Shown here one piece after another: positions 1-12,552 of a stretch of DNA of 64,000 nucleotides. How positions within the stretch are numbered: position 1 is the first letter of the stretch; each line of letters opens with the position of its first letter. Under the pieces are notes generated by a model. That model was not told the DNA's origin and did not search any database. It saw nothing but the letters and a program-made list of their open reading frames with translations. Both the position numbers and the translations under genes were made by a program. The stretch covers positions 14,459,383-14,523,382 of the forward strand of contig NW_022145613.1 of NCBI RefSeq assembly GCF_000002235.5, written 5' to 3'. The DNA comes from Strongylocentrotus purpuratus (taxonomy: Eukaryota; Echinodermata; Echinoidea; Camarodonta; Strongylocentrotidae).

Positions 1-595
1 AGCATATTGATTGAACAGACTAAATTTGTATTTTAATTTGTTTTTAAAGCATGCTAATGTTCTACAAAGAGAATTTAATAATTTAGATTTCCAATTTTAT
101 TAAAGCTAAAATTAAAGCTAAAAAACAAAGGAACCTGGTTATAATGAAGACTATGGAACGACTCAAGATAACTCCCTTCCAAGCAAAATTTGATTGGAAG
201 CAGACCATAAAATATTTTAATATCCCAATATAAGATGACCTCATATCTTCACTTGATATTACATGTTATATCAAGTTTTATTATTAATAATGAGATTTCT
301 TTGCTGGAAAAAAATAATTGAATTTAAAGTAATAATAATTTAAAAACCCCTAAAAAAAATATTGGTAAGTTTTGAAATAATCTTGAAATATCAATGAAGT
401 TCAATAACATTTCCAAATTACCGTAATTCAGTTGACTGTACTCTTTGCCAAGAAATAATGATTATCAAAACAACTTTCCTAATGAACTGATAAGATTTGT
501 TCAATAAATTTGGGCTACAAAGAAATGTTCGATTTTGTTTCTCGATATTTTCCTCTGCTATTTATGGTACTTTGTGGCTACTTTGAAAGACCCAC
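1..595. other. MSH6 intron 29 (partial)
   Basis: AT-rich sequence downstream of the exon 29 donor. I looked on the minus strand for the conserved last-exon segment (KGHxKAxEFE in vertebrates) and saw none, so the final exon probably lies outside the window. No other feature is supported here. Confidence 0.5.
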
Positions 596-3500
596 CTCGT
601 CTGGTATATCGGCTAATCTGGCGGCGTTGAAACCGTAGCTCTTGGGACAAGCCCCACCCACAAACTTGTAGAGGAATGTGATGGTTTCTTGCGAAGGGTC
701 TTCTTCATTCTCGTTCTCAACCATACAAGCCTATCACGACAAATGAAGGACACAATGATGAGAGGTACAAATCACAAAAAGATAAGCATAGATGCTACGA
801 CATCAGGCAGACTAAACATCACACAAACAAACCAATAAGTTGCTGAAGAGAAAAACAAGGAATCGGAAAGGAAAATACAGTGAAACCTGTACATAAAGGC
901 CACTCAAGGGAGACAAGGAAATTAGTCTTTATAGGCAGGTTGTCAATATATACAGGCTTCAATGTGAATTTATTTTGAAGAGAAAAAAAAAATGCAGTCT
1001 TTATAGTTGGGTGGTCATTAAAGCAGGTTTGACTGTACATACAATTGTATGTACAAGACAAAACAAATGAAAATGTACAAGTCTGTCACACAAACAAATT
1101 GATACAGGTTTTCCCAAACAAACTAATACAATCATAAAAGACACACAGGAAGAAGAGATAAGAAACAATTCAGACAGATGAGCATGACTGTCTGACTAAA
1201 AACAAAACCAAGTGCTAAGGGTTATATTGCAAACTCATTTGCAAGCTCATTTGGCCTCTATTTCATTACCAAATCTTATGGATTACGGTTTGTCGGACAG
1301 TACAAAATACTGATCTTCTTCACAGTTAACATTGCGATATATCATAAATGAACTTCAAAATCCTCTCAATCCTTTTTACAAGGTTCTTTAAAAAAAATTA
1401 GGGTAATTCAGACAGATCTCCATATCTATATTGAGATGATCAGCAAAGAAAATATCAGGTGATCATTAATCACATGACCTACCATGTGACCCAGCCTGAT
1501 GTTAGGGTCATGTGAGAATTCCTCCACCAGGGAGTGGTAGTGGGTTGAGAAGAGCGTCCTGCATCCGACCACCTCTGACAGCTCCTTCACGACTGCCGTT
1601 GCTATGGCGGTGCCGTCGTAGGTTGCCGTGCCCCGCCCGAGCTCGTCCACCAGAACGAGGGAGTGCTTGGAGGCGTGTTTGAGGATGCTTGCCGTCTCGC
1701 TGAGCTCGACGAAGAATGTGCTCTCACCTGAGAAAGGGGACATAATAATATAACTTTTAAAGGCATCGTTTAACAATGTTAAATCTGAGATGCACGACCC
1801 TACATGTTACCAGTGTCTGTGATATGGAGTAATATGGTGCCGTTACAAAAATCCGCTTCAAAATGATCATGAAGTGCCTCAAAAAAGTAAAAATCTTTGA
1901 GTGACCGGTTTTACCATACCTTACTCATTTTCCTCAATAGACTGTAGTGTTATAATTAATAAAAAACGTGAGGAAAACGGTTTTTGAAATTTCGATTTCC
2001 TATCATAAATATCTTGATAATCAGGCGATCGGCTTGTAAAATTCATGGGGTTCCTGATTGACCCAAAGGTTTCTAATTATCATTACAGCATGAGATTAAT
2101 CCAGGATTTTGTTTCAGAATCTGAGATAAAGATGCCCAATCCCTTTAAGGGAAATACAACCTGCAGGCTGCTGTGAGCGAACAATTGGAGAGGCAACATG
2201 GTAAAAGTTTGAATGGAATCAGACCAACAACCAGGAAGTTGTGAATGTTTTACATCAACACACCTGAGAGTATGTTATCCCTCGCCCCGAGCCTCGTGAA
2301 GACCCGGTCGACCGGTGTGAGTCTGCAGCCCTCTGCAGGGACGTAGCATCCCAGCTGTGCCATGACGATGATCAGACCGGCCTGTCTCATCAGTGTGGAC
2401 TTGCCTCCCATGTTGGGACCCGTCACCAGGATGCAGCTGCTGTTGCCATGGTTTTCTTCTCCTTCATCCATCTCATTATCCTGGAAGAAGAATAATACAT
2501 GTATTTATATTGATTGATTAGATTTGATTTGTTTTATTGTCCACATAAATGGAAATTCTTTGTTCACATGGTTACAAGGTATATACATAAAACATAAGTG
2601 CATGTATCTACCATGTTGGATGCTCAAGATCCCTCCAAAGTTGCACTATTAACCTGATTTTAGCCAAGCTGCCATATGGTGCTAAAAAACTTTAAGAAAT
2701 TATTTTCAACCTGGGCCCTGTCTTACGAAGGGTTGATATCAATCACACCTTATTTATTTGTATCATCGTGTATTTAGTCAAAACATATTCTTTCACAGGA
2801 TTGGTAATAAGAGCTTCCATTTTTAATTTTTTGAGAGGGGGGCGTTTCCAAAACTGATCTTTACCTTCAACAATTATGAAGAACCGTTAGCACCTATGAA
2901 AATATTTTTTACAAATTATTTTAAAAGACAGAAAATGTTGATTAAATATTTATATTTTCTATTATCAAGGAGATTTCATGTTCTTGATGTGGAATTACTA
3001 AAAAGTCCAAAATATTTGAAATTTCACCTTTGAATATATTTTTTTATAAGGCTACAGATGGGTCTCCATAATTTTTAAGTCCAACTTAGAGTTAAGTTTG
3101 ACTTAGGATCTTTGTGAGACACTCCCCTGGTCTTTCTGAATAAAAGGTTTGTGACCAAAGTATACTGGCAAGATGCCATTGTACAACACTTTTCTAGTGA
3201 CTCATCTCAAGTAGGTATTCTTACATTTACGATACCGATGAATGTATCATTTGGGATGTAGTCTCCCCCGGCAAAGGTATGAGCAATACAAGGATGACGT
3301 CCCTCTACGATAGCGATGTAGGGCTGCAAAGAAAAATATCAATGTAAATATAAATAATCAAGGTGGATTTAAACTCCAATGCACATGTTTGCTATCAATT
3401 GTTGGTTTTAATTTTAATACACATCAAAGTACAAAGTAATATGGTCTTCAGGAAAAGACTGCTCTAGCATTCTGATATTAACATAATAGATCAAACTTCT

Positions 3501-4060
3501 GATAAATTTTTCACATTTAGTGTCCACTACATGTGTATCCCTATTATGCAGATAGTTGAGGGTAGGGTTCATTATAAAAGAAGGGGTGTTTTACTTTCTT
3601 ATTCTAAGAGAATGTCTAGTCTACACATGTTGCCACCCCTACTATGTAGTCAAACAGTGCAGCAAGACTTTGTATCTGCTATGTACAGGATGGGGAGACT
3701 TCATTGTAAGAGAAGGGGTGATTTACCTGCTCATCCTCAGAGGGAAGAACAATAACTGATCTAAACATGCATTTCAATATGAGATAAAAGATGTTAAAAT
3801 AAACTCAACTTCAGAAGTGTGTGCAAATCCCTATTTTAGCAAATACTGCAGGTAGACTTATGAATCTGCCATACATACTCTATGTAATGGAAGGGGAGAC
3901 GTCATTACAAGAGAAGGGGTGTTTTACCTGTTCATTCTCAGAGGGAAGGACTATGTCTGGCCTACACATGTTGCCCTCTCCACTCTGGCTGTACTCAGCA
4001 AGGCACATTAAGACATCTAGAACAGACAGGCACTGGATGGCAGCATCCCATGACTTGTAG
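596..4060 (-). CDS. MSH6: MSH6 exons 25-29: ATPase domain
   Basis: Residues about 1091-1367. Exon 26 has [20 protein letters not shown]. Exon 27 has the Walker A loop [10 protein letters not shown] (lysine about residue 1195) and [11 protein letters not shown] plus RVFTRLGA. Exon 28 has the ABC-type signature [14 protein letters not shown], Walker [12 protein letters not shown] (Asp-Glu about 1268-1269) and the switch [11 protein letters not shown]. Exon 29 has [29 protein letters not shown]. All catalytic residues of a MutS ATPase are present. The region stops at a GTGGGT donor (595 downward), just before the dimerisation helix-turn-helix and C-terminal tail. Confidence 0.95.
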
Positions 4061-7000
4061 CTAATATGGGCAGAAGGATGAAGAGCATAAGATCAAGAAA
4101 CCGAGACACGTTAATCCGCTTCACAACATAGTTTTCAGCAATGACCCTAACCCGAAATCTCAAACCCGATTACCAGACAGGAGCAAATTTTTGAATCACT
4201 GTACACCTTCTGGGCATGGGAAAATCAAGTTCCTAGATACATAGCTTGGTGTCTAATTAGAAAAAGTGTAACCTTATTTCGCAGAAAGGCATACAGCGTG
4301 TTTGTAAAAAGGTCTCAATTTCAAGTTCAGTTTCCCCTCCTTTAAAATTTTAATTTGTTTATCAGCTTTCTTCAACATGAGCACGATCTAGAAAAAGGCC
4401 TTACAGACAAACTAGCAGTGTTTAAAAGCAAGTTAGGAAAAGCTAAATGTACTTTTCGGTTAATTTTTTGGCTAGACATAAGATACCGAGATGTCACATG
4501 ACCTCGCAATGTATGGTCTACTTGATGGAAATTCAAATTACAAATCTTTTGGTGAAATGTCACCAAAAGGCGTGTCTCAGTTTCATAGGTTTACATGAAT
4601 CTACTGATACGACAAAGTTACATCAACTTACTGCTCATCAAACTTATGGAAGACTCTCCTCATGGAGTCCTTGAGGGCAGCATCACGCCTATCCTCCGCA
4701 TTCATCGTATCGGCCAGCAGATTCTGGATCGTGGGAGACCAGTAGCGTTTGAAGCCCTTCTTGGAGGATGTGAGCTCGTACTCTTCAGGGATGTGACGAG
4801 AGAGGGCAGATTCCGGAATCTCCATCTGGAACCGGTTCTTGGCGGTACCCCAGTAGACGATGTTCTTCAAAATGAAAAAACGTGGTGCATGAGGGTGATT
4901 GAGCTACTCAAGATTTCGTTTTCAAACCTTGCAATATACAAAGACATTCTAATACAGAAGATCCTGTGTATTTGTTAATACAAAGCAGAGTTGAATACAT
5001 ATCGGCCATACCACTGATTGCTTTATCATACTCTGGTATCACTCTCTTACAATCGCTTTAATTGTGCGATCACATTTTATTTATTAGGCAGTTCGCTGCA
5101 TCGGATGTAAACAGGACCTAATACTTACCCTGCAACCTAGTCTCTTCTGCATCTCTCAGTACTATTCTAGTCTGATCGTGGTGTCAGCCATATCAGAGAT
5201 GGCATAATCATTCTCTGGAATGACACCCTTATAATTGTTTTTTAATTGCGCCATCGCACTCTTTTTAGGTGGTCCACCAAGACTTTTGCGTACACGGCTT
5301 AAAGATAAACTTGAGTTCTGGTAATGCGATTGCATTGTGAAAGAAAAGGTGTGGAATGGATCAGAAAAGTTGATCATATGGCATGTAAGTAATGGTGTGT
5401 AATGCAAGGTTCTGGGGTCTTTAAAATCATCATTAATTTGGCAGAGTCTTGGTAAAGTAACAATCACTTACACAGAAAGATGTATATGGGACAACACACA
5501 TGGTGTCGGGGCTAGTACTACCCTGATTTCCTTATCTTTCTATGCTCATTACTCAGCTAGTATACATTTTCTTCCAAAATTGCTTGGCACATGACATTTA
5601 TTTGTAATCTTAAACATTCAGTGTAAGTTTCGTTAGCTTCTGTGAGAATTCATTTTCTTTTTTTTTACCAGAACTCAAGTTTATCTTTAATACATACCTG
5701 CAGCTTATGCCTCAGTCACACCTTTGAATTCTTGATATCAAGAAATCAACGTCTTGATATCAAGAATTACCATTGCTTTACAGTTTACAACAGAATATCA
5801 TTCCTTGATATCAAGAAATAGGAACTAGAAATATCGCAATCTCTATTGCCGCGCAATGCGAATGTATCCCCCGGCAGTGGCAGCGATTTTGTGTTATCCT
5901 TATGTGGAAGGAGGGACAAAGATTCCCTCTCCTCTTTGTGAAACAAAAGGATGACGTAGAGATTGCCGCAAGTGGCTCAGACTATTGTCAAGACTAGGAG
6001 CAGCATCACCAAAACAATAGGTGTGTAGATCAGATTATGATGCATATTTATAGAAAATTTGAAAGAAATCCGTCAAGAAATGTGGCAGTTAGAGCGCACA
6101 CTAGAGTGCACACAAGACATCTATCAAAATATGACCCTTGACCCTATAAAAGACGGAACATTTGAGGCAGCATCACTAAAATCTATAGGCTTGTAGACTA
6201 TACCAAGATACACCTTCGTTCAAAATTTGAACAAAATCCCTTTAAAAATGTGGCCTATAGAGCGCACACAAACCATCCACAGAAATATGGCCTTGTACCC
6301 TATAGAAGACGGAACACTGGGGGCAGCATCACCAAAAGTTATAGGTATGTAGATTATACCAGGATACACCTCCATACAAAATTTGAAAGAAATCCATCAA
6401 GAAATGTGGCAGTGAGAGCGCACACAAGAATATGACGCGGCGGCGGCGTAACGCTGCTGAATCCAAAGTACCCCACCAGCATACTGCCGGGGGATACAAT
6501 AAATGTTAAAACGGCTTGCCATAAGTACGTAGCAATACGCAAGCCGAATAAGCAAAGGTGTGACTGAGGCATTAATACTGTCTTCTGTGTTTTTTCCAAG
6601 TAGTCCTAAAGTGTGTCATATGTATCGGCCATGTAACAGATGGTGTAATCTTACTCTGGGATCACACCCATTAAATGTCTGTCTTTAGTATCGGCCATAT
6701 CATAGATGGCATTGTCATACTCTGGGATGACACCCTTGCATGGGTGATCCATATTTTATTTATTAGGCAGTTCGCTGCATCGGGTGTATAGCGCTTGGAA
6801 ACTTTAGTGGTAAGCGCTTTATAAGCACCGTTTTTATTATTATTATTGTAAACAGGACTTGTTACTTACCCTACAGCCAAGTCTTTTCTTCTGTTTGTCC
6901 AGGTATTCCTGTAGTCTGTCTTTGGTATCAGCGATGTCAGAGATGGCGTTATCATACTCTGGAATGACACCCTTGCATGGGATGATGGCTCCTTTTTCCT

Positions 7001-9588
7001 TGGCTTTCTTCTGATCAAATGCAGTCTGAAATAACAAATAAAACAATATTTGCAATTTAAAGCCCAACTGTACTACTTTTAGCTACCTGCTCCCTCTATA
7101 TAGAAAACAATGCCTAATAGGTGACCATTGGTCCTCCATGATCCTCTTTTTCTTATGTTAATTGAGAGCCGAGTTGATGAGATAGCCACCTGTCAGTGAC
7201 CAACCCTGGGTGGTCTAATCCCTCCTAGCCAAATTAGAACAAACAGGCTTAAGAAAGAAACACTCGTACCAATAATAATCATTTGAAACTTATAAGAATA
7301 TTGCAACAAACATTTTCTTGGCCTTTGTTTCTTCCCGTTCCACTTCATTTTGATCATTCTATTCCAAAGCAACATTTGTGTTGTGCGTATTACTTTTGAA
7401 GTTCATCTATACTTTAAACTGGTATGTGTGTTTGTTATTGCAGTTATAATTGAATATGGAAATGAATTAATTGAAAATAGAATTGAATATGTTTGGCCAA
7501 TGGTTCATTTAATGACGATACGATTACTTCCACACCCAATATAGATAGAATCGCTACCTGTTCTTCTTTACAACAAATATGAAAAGGCCTAAAATTGTGT
7601 TTTCAAGATAAACATGATGTTGAGGAAAATATGAACCATCAAAACAATTGCCCTGCATGGCTTGGGTCTGTTAATTTATAGCAATCAATGCCACCCTTTC
7701 CCCAATACCATCCTTACACAACTTTAACTTACTGACTTCTGAATTTTCTTCTTGCCTTTAGCTTGATACAGGAGCTACCCCCTTCCAGTAGGCAACTTGT
7801 TAACAACAATGCTTGTTATCCATAACATTTGCTTTAAAGGCATCGTTTAACAATGTTAAATCTGAGGTGCATGGCCCTACGTGTTGTCAAAAAATTGCGC
7901 TTCAAAATGATTATAAAGTGCCTCAAAAAAGTAAAGTATTTTTGAGTGACCGGTTTTACCATACCGGTACTCATTTTCCCCAATAGACTGTAGTGTTATA
8001 AAATCCGTTATAAAAAACTGGTATAAAAAACGGTTGGGAGAACGATTTTTGAAATTTCGATATCCAATCAAAAATATTTTGATAATCAGACAGGCGATCT
8101 GCTTGTAAAAGTCATGGGATTCCTGACTGGCCTAAAGGTTTATAATTATGATTGCAGCATGAACTAAATCCAGGATTTTTGTTTTGGAATCTGAGGCAAT
8201 ATTACCGAGTCACTTTAACACAGTCAGAGCATAAAAGTGACCAATACTATGGGCATTTATAAGAGATACATAAAAGAAAATATTTGACATACAGTAGCAA
8301 CAAGAGATTGAACAAACCTCAAAGAACTCTAAGGTGTCAGCATAGTCAGGGTATTTGCCTCTACATCCAGTGGACTTCAGAGATATACAAGCCTTCAGTA
8401 ATGATGACCTAGGTTCAAAGGTCAAAGAAGACACAAATATCAAAAGTTACAGAAGGTACATACATGCATTTGAAACACATAACATTATCTTGCAGTATAC
8501 ATGTAGGAAATATAATATATATTTGTGGCTTTTTTTATAAGTTATATTCCATTGTGTATGAAATATCCTTGTAGAAATGATATTTATGACATATCCTTGT
8601 AGAAAGCACTGGTGGTTCTGAAAGAGCAAACTCAATTTATATTTTTTATTCATAAATGTGTATGTTATAGGTAGGTTACAAGTGCAATGAATATAAACAA
8701 AAACATCTGTTCAGAACTAAAAGGACATTATTGGTAACTCTGTATTTATCTATATGAGTCAATGCCCTCCTTGCTCCAAAAAAGAAGAAAAAAGTATGAA
8801 TTATTTTTTTGTTGACTTCCAATTTATCCTTTTCATTCTTAGGTCTAACCAGACAAGTTCAACAGAATAAAAAAATAGCAAAGAAAACAAAAAGTAGGTC
8901 CAACTTTTTCAAATGCATTTCCTATACAATGTATATATATATACATATAACAATTTAAAAGAAAAGTTCTAACTTACTTGAAATCTGGAACAGATTTCTT
9001 GAAGAGTTTGACAATTTTGAGACCACTCTCAAAGCCATCCAGAGCTGTGAGGAAATCACTGATCTTCCGTTTGCTGGACGAGAAAGAAAAGATGAATACC
9101 ACTTAATTTATATTTCATTGCTTATATAGTTTAGGGACAAGCCTTTGATAGGCCGTTGTGTGTCCTCCCACATTTTGATACTTCTGTTCTGTTGTGTTAT
9201 TTGTTTGAATTGAATTGAGATAGAAAGAAATCCATAACAACGGTCTACATGCCCACTCTTGGGAACTGAACCCAGCAAGTTTTTATCAACATCAACATGT
9301 GTCATCTATCACCAAGCCTCACCGGCTATCTACCGAGTACCGTAATGTATGTAAAATACTTCCTCTTGCAAATTCAAATGATAATTGATATGGTTTGGAA
9401 AATCTTGCACTGACTGGAAGAATGGAGGGGAGGAGGAGTAGGGGTAGAAGGAGGATTCTGTGGATGAGTAGCTTAAGGAGTGGGATTTCTGAAAATGGAA
9501 TTGATCTTGGGGAGAATGAATTACTTCATAGAATATGGGACAGAGAGTTGTGGCACTCCATGGTTGCCAACGTCTCAGGATATGGCAC

Positions 9589-9624
<36 letters not shown>

Positions 9625-12505
9625 TACAAATGGAGAAGAGAGCAAGAGTTTGCCAGGTACAAGAGTTAAACGATCAAGGGTCATAGAAGTAAAGAAGAAT
9701 ACTCAAAATGATGATTACAATATGAGGATAGCAATACGCTATTAAAAGAAAGTGTAGAATCTCTGAGTTGCTGGCCAAAACCCAAAAGGCTGACTACAGA
9801 AAACCTGGGATCAAACACTGGCAGAGGTTTTTACTTTGGATACTGGAGGGAATACATCTTGGGCCATTGGGCGTTGTGGCGTAAGCCTGTCATCCAGCTA
9901 ACATTGGAAGTTACAAACTGTTTCAGCCGAGGACGCAGGTTCGAAACTGAGTCACATCTTTCGGATGGTGACATTTAAAAGTCGGTCCCCAGACGTAATT
10001 AATCATATCTGATTGATACACGTCTGTAAAAACCCAATACACACACACTTTTTTTTTTTTTTTAAACAATTTTGTTTTATTTCTCCAGATGTGTAATACA
10101 AACCATGACATACAATTGAATAAAAATAAACGTGTTCAATATTGATGCTTTTACATAAACATAATTAAACACAAACTTATTTGCAGTATAATATAACTTA
10201 GCAACAAAGTAAACGTATAAGTACCAAAACATAATATGTCAATTGTAAATGTTATTTACTTATATATTACAAAAAAAACAAATCTGGAGATAATTTTACT
10301 GAAACAATCCTGCCCCCTCCCTGCCCCCTACATCACACAGACATACTCACCCTCTATCACACAAACATACTCACCCACTCACACACATACTCACCCACCC
10401 ACCCACCCACCCCCCCCCCTCCACACACACACACAGTACTCACTCAGTGGATGTCTGCCAACATTCTCAACTTAAGAAAAATATACTAAATAAGTTATCC
10501 AGGCCGCAAAATCGAGTTACGCTTTTAACAAGCTCACGGTGGAGAAGAAAGCAAATCTTAATTAATCTTAAGCTGCTCCCACTTTAAAAAATGTGATCCT
10601 AGCTTTCCCATTTTAATTGCTATTTTCTTTTCCTCATCCCTATACTTAAAAATGCTTTTTTTCATCTTTTCTAAAGTTAGTACTCGCCCCCCCGATCTTG
10701 ACATAAATGTAACATACTTCACCATGAAAATGATAGTATTACACATTTTTATTCTATATGAACTACCTACCAACCCAACAAATATATCTCGCCATTCTAA
10801 ATCTTTAATTTCATCTAACTCAAAAAGTTGTATTAAAGCCTGCCATAACCTTTGAACGCTCCCACAAGATAAAAATAAATGTTTGTATGTTTCTATTTCC
10901 TGCTTACAAAACGAACATAAATTATCACCAACAAAACCAAATCTATGAAGATGCTCATTAGTGTATATGGCTCCATGCAATAATTTAAATTGAAATTCAC
11001 GTTGTTTTCTAATGAGTATAGTAATTCTTGGTCTAACAAATATTTCTTTTAATTCTTTATCTATAAAATCATAATCATTTTGCCCATCCCTTACCTGCAA
11101 ATCATACGTTCGTTGCAGTGCTTTGATGAAATAATCATAGATTGTTCTTGAACCCACATCCACAAACTGTATTTTTTTACTAGAAATATGGAAATAAGTA
11201 TTAAAGCTTATCAAATCAACCTCGAGGAATTCTATTAACCCTGAATCATCCTTCCATAACCTGGGTATCGCATCATAAATATCAATAATCATAAGCAAAT
11301 TATTACCTTTCATACCGAGATTCATAAAATATTTAACAGGCTTAACATGACCTTTCTCAACCAAATGATTCAGTTGAACAATCCCTCTTTCAAACAAGTA
11401 TCTATCAAATATACTTTTTCCATTTATACATATATTCTGATTATTAAAAATAATTGGATTAATATAACCCTCCAAATATCTTAAATTACTTGTCTCTTGC
11501 CATGCTTGCAACATTTCCATATAGTATGGTGGAATATCTAAAACGAGTTTAATCTTGTTTAAATCATAATCACATAAAAAAATAAATCTACCACCCACAA
11601 ACTGTAAGCAATGATCAAAAAATAATTTCCATCCCAAACTTTTCTCTCCATATAAAAGACGTTTTATCCACATTATGCGCTGTATTTTAACGGACATTTC
11701 AAAATTAATCATTCTTAATCCTCCAAAGTCATAATCCTGATACATTATTGCCCGTTTAATTCTATCTTTCCCCCTCCATATGAATTCAAATGAAATTTTT
11801 GCAACTTCTTTATATACCCAATGAGGGACAATAACGAGAGATGAAATATAATTTAATTTTGAAAGCGCATAAGTTTTTAGCAAATGTATTTTACCCATAA
11901 TAGTTAAATCTCTTTGTTTCCACCATACAAGCAATTTTTTTATTTTACTTAGAATTTCTTTATAATTCAAATTATCTTTTAAACTTTGATCTAATGAATA
12001 ACTAACCCCTAAAATATGTATTTCCTTAACCAAATTTCCAAATAAAGGCCCATCAGGTTTGTTCTCATCCTCACCCATCCACATAAAATGTGTCTTTGTT
12101 TTATTCACTTTAAGACCACTAATTTTTTCAAATGATTCAAAAATATATTGCAACCTTCTAACCGAATCAATATCCTTCAAAAATATTGTCATATCATCTG
12201 CATATAACACTTGCCTAATTTCAGATTTTCCAAATGTAATCCCTTTAATACCGTTGTCCCTCCTTACTGCATGCGCCAAAATTTCGATGGCAACCAAAAA
12301 CAAATATGGCGATAATGGATCCCCTTGCCTTACTCCCCTTTCTATTTCAAAATACCCCGTGGAGTGACCACCGTTCATAACACAACTACTTATCCCTTTA
12401 TACAATAATTTTACCCAAGAGCAAAATGAATCTCCAAAACCGAACAATTTCAATATTTGAAATAAATATCTATGAGATACAGAGTCGAAAGCTTTCTCAA
12501 AATCC

Positions 12506-12552
<47 letters not shown>

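Noticed and set aside
1-595. Final MSH6 exon
   Set aside because: No acceptor followed by the conserved C-terminal segment was found on the minus strand. It probably lies outside the window.
9595-9621. GA-repeat as a regulatory GAGA element
   Set aside because: It is simply the microsatellite tail following a LINE 3' end.
10236-10475. Open frame of Pro/His/Thr repeats on the plus strand
   Set aside because: It translates a CA/CCCA simple repeat within the 3' UTR of the L1-like LINE. No domain and biased composition.
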